Shown piece after piece: positions 7,121 to 7,644 of a stretch of DNA of 7,644 nucleotides; positions within the stretch are counted from its first letter, which is position 1; each line of letters opens with the position of its first letter. Position numbers and translations under genes: made by a program. Origin of the DNA: Acidobacteriota bacterium (GTDB lineage Bacteria > Acidobacteriota > Terriglobia > Bryobacterales > Bryobacteraceae); the NCBI GenBank assembly GCA_026394095.1, contig JAPKYY010000111.1, positions 1 through 7,644 on the forward strand, written 5' to 3'. Under the pieces are notes generated by a model. It saw only the letters and a list, made by a program, of their open reading frames with translations. It did no database searches and was not told the origin of the DNA.

Positions 7121-7136
7121 TGCGCTAAACAGGCCA
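7121..7136 (-). promoter_or_regulatory. Weak sigma-54-like (-24/-12) promoter candidate for the aminotransferase operon
   Basis: On the minus strand the sequence TGGCCTGTTTAGCGCA has the invariant GG and GC separated by exactly 10 bases. It matches 8 of the 12 fixed positions of TGGCACGNNNNTTGCW, but the TT of the -12 half is lost. Transcription would start near 7110, giving a leader of about 50 nt. A sigma-54 activator is encoded in the same block, but a GG-N10-GC match can arise by chance. Confidence 0.2.
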
Positions 7137-7228
7137 GGGCGACTCATCGATGGTACCGGCTGCATGCCTTCATTCTAGGCCATCTCACCGGCGTAGGGAA
7201 TCCACCTGAGTCCGAAAAAACGAAAATC

Positions 7229-7243
7229 TTGTTATCATATCAA
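7229..7243. promoter_or_regulatory. Candidate bidirectional extended -10 promoter in a near-palindrome
   Basis: The 15-mer TTGTTATCATATCAA is palindromic about position 7236 except at one pair. Read on the plus strand it gives TG-T-TATCAT (7230-7238), and on the minus strand TG-A-TATGAT (7242-7234). Each is an extended -10 motif with five of six matches to TATAAT. It sits in an AT-rich island (7211-7249) between the divergent HAD and aminotransferase genes. Predicted leaders are about 80 nt for HAD and about 170 nt for the aminotransferase. No good -35 hexamer accompanies either, which extended -10 promoters can tolerate. It could instead be a dimeric repressor site. Confidence 0.35.
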
Positions 7244-7325
7244 ATAGTTCCCCGCCTGAATTTTTCTTTCACCGAGTTGTAGTTCTTTTGACATCTTCCA
7301 CCCCTAATCTGAAAGTGAGGTTCCC

Positions 7326-7644
7326 ATGGCTGAAGAAAGACGAATTTCCAAACATTACTTGTTGGCCAGTGATTTCGATCACACGTTGAGCTTTAACGAC
7401 TCTGGCGTTGTCCTGAGCGAATTGCTTGGCATCGAAGGTTTCCAGGCCAAAATTGCCGAAATCTCGCGCAAGAATTTTATCCAGCAAGGCGGCGAGTTGT
7501 CCTACTTGCTCCTGCACGATCCCGAATACAAACAGGTCCGCTCCCACCATCTGGTCGAAGTGGGCAAGAAGATCCGCCTCAAGGCCAACATCCGCCTGGT
7601 CTCGCACCTGCTCAACAGCCTCGACGGCTACCGCTTCTCCTTCT
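7326..7644 (+). CDS. HAD-superfamily phosphatase, N-terminal 106 residues (cut by window)
   Basis: Start of a haloacid-dehalogenase-superfamily hydrolase, probably a phosphatase of the phosphoserine-phosphatase-like type. Motif I is [14 protein letters not shown] (14-27), with nucleophile D16 and general acid/base D18 in the DxDxT signature. The following 80 residues are largely helical, as expected for a cap or linker, and end at [11 protein letters not shown], which looks like the lead-in to the motif II strand. The motif II Ser/Thr, the motif III Lys and the DD motif lie beyond the window edge, so activity cannot be judged. The ATG at 7326 has GAGG 5 nt upstream (7317-7320). No N-terminal signal peptide is seen, so the product is probably cytoplasmic. 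The substrate is unknown. Confidence 0.85.
   Translation, partial: MAEERRISKHYLLASDFDHTLSFNDSGVVLSELLGIEGFQAKIAEISRKNFIQQGGELSYLLLHDPEYKQVRSHHLVEVGKKIRLKANIRLVSHLLNSLDGYRFSF

Noticed and set aside
7151..7164. TGGTAC...GC as a plus-strand sigma-54 element
   Set aside because: GG and GC are 8 bases apart, not 10. This spacing is essentially invariant for sigma-54.
7161..7183. GCCT/AGGC stem-loop in the intergenic region as a terminator
   Set aside because: It has only four continuous base pairs plus a bulge, no T-run, and no upstream gene pointing towards it from either side.
7288..7310. Perfect TTGACA (-35) followed by TAATCT ahead of the HAD gene
   Set aside because: The spacing is only 11 bp, far short of the usual 16-18, and no -10 occurs at the right distance. 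Transcription would also start almost at the ribosome site.

Overview
The window reads as a piece of a moderately GC-rich bacterial chromosome, most likely from the phylum Acidobacteriota and perhaps a Bryobacter/Solibacter-type lineage. The main evidence is the large receptor gene at the left. It combines a carboxypeptidase-regulatory-like domain with a TonB-dependent plug and barrel, a layout greatly expanded in Acidobacteriota. The placement is by family resemblance only and should be held loosely.

Layout. Six genes run leftward on the minus strand in one tight block: a class-III aminotransferase (7058-5700), a class-I SAM methyltransferase (5733-5191), a YraN-family nuclease-fold protein (5191-4733), a membrane sensor histidine kinase (4729-3494), a sigma-54-dependent NtrC-type response regulator (3487-2141), and, after a 68-bp gap, the 5' two thirds or so of a TonB-dependent receptor (2072 to beyond the left edge). 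The first five genes overlap or lie within a few bases of each other, so they look like one translationally coupled operon. On the plus strand the start of a HAD-superfamily phosphatase (7326 to beyond the right edge) diverges from the aminotransferase across a 267-bp intergenic region.

How the genes may work together. The kinase and regulator are adjacent and have intact catalytic motifs, so they are almost certainly cognate partners. The regulator needs RNA polymerase carrying sigma-54. Its targets are unknown; the receptor just downstream and its own operon are the obvious candidates. YraN and the methyltransferase look like co-transcribed passengers rather than members of one pathway.

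Regulatory DNA. The 7059-7325 intergenic region holds most of the unexplained structure. It contains a near-palindromic 15-mer that presents an extended -10 promoter element on both strands, a weak GG-N10-GC sigma-54-like element facing the aminotransferase, and a 26-base homopurine tract with near-perfect mirror symmetry. Ahead of the receptor, the best-placed Shine-Dalgarno serves an out-of-frame ATG rather than the receptor's own start. No RNA gene, mobile element, CRISPR array or novel multi-gene system was recognised. This is mostly an ordinary core region with a few regulatory curiosities.
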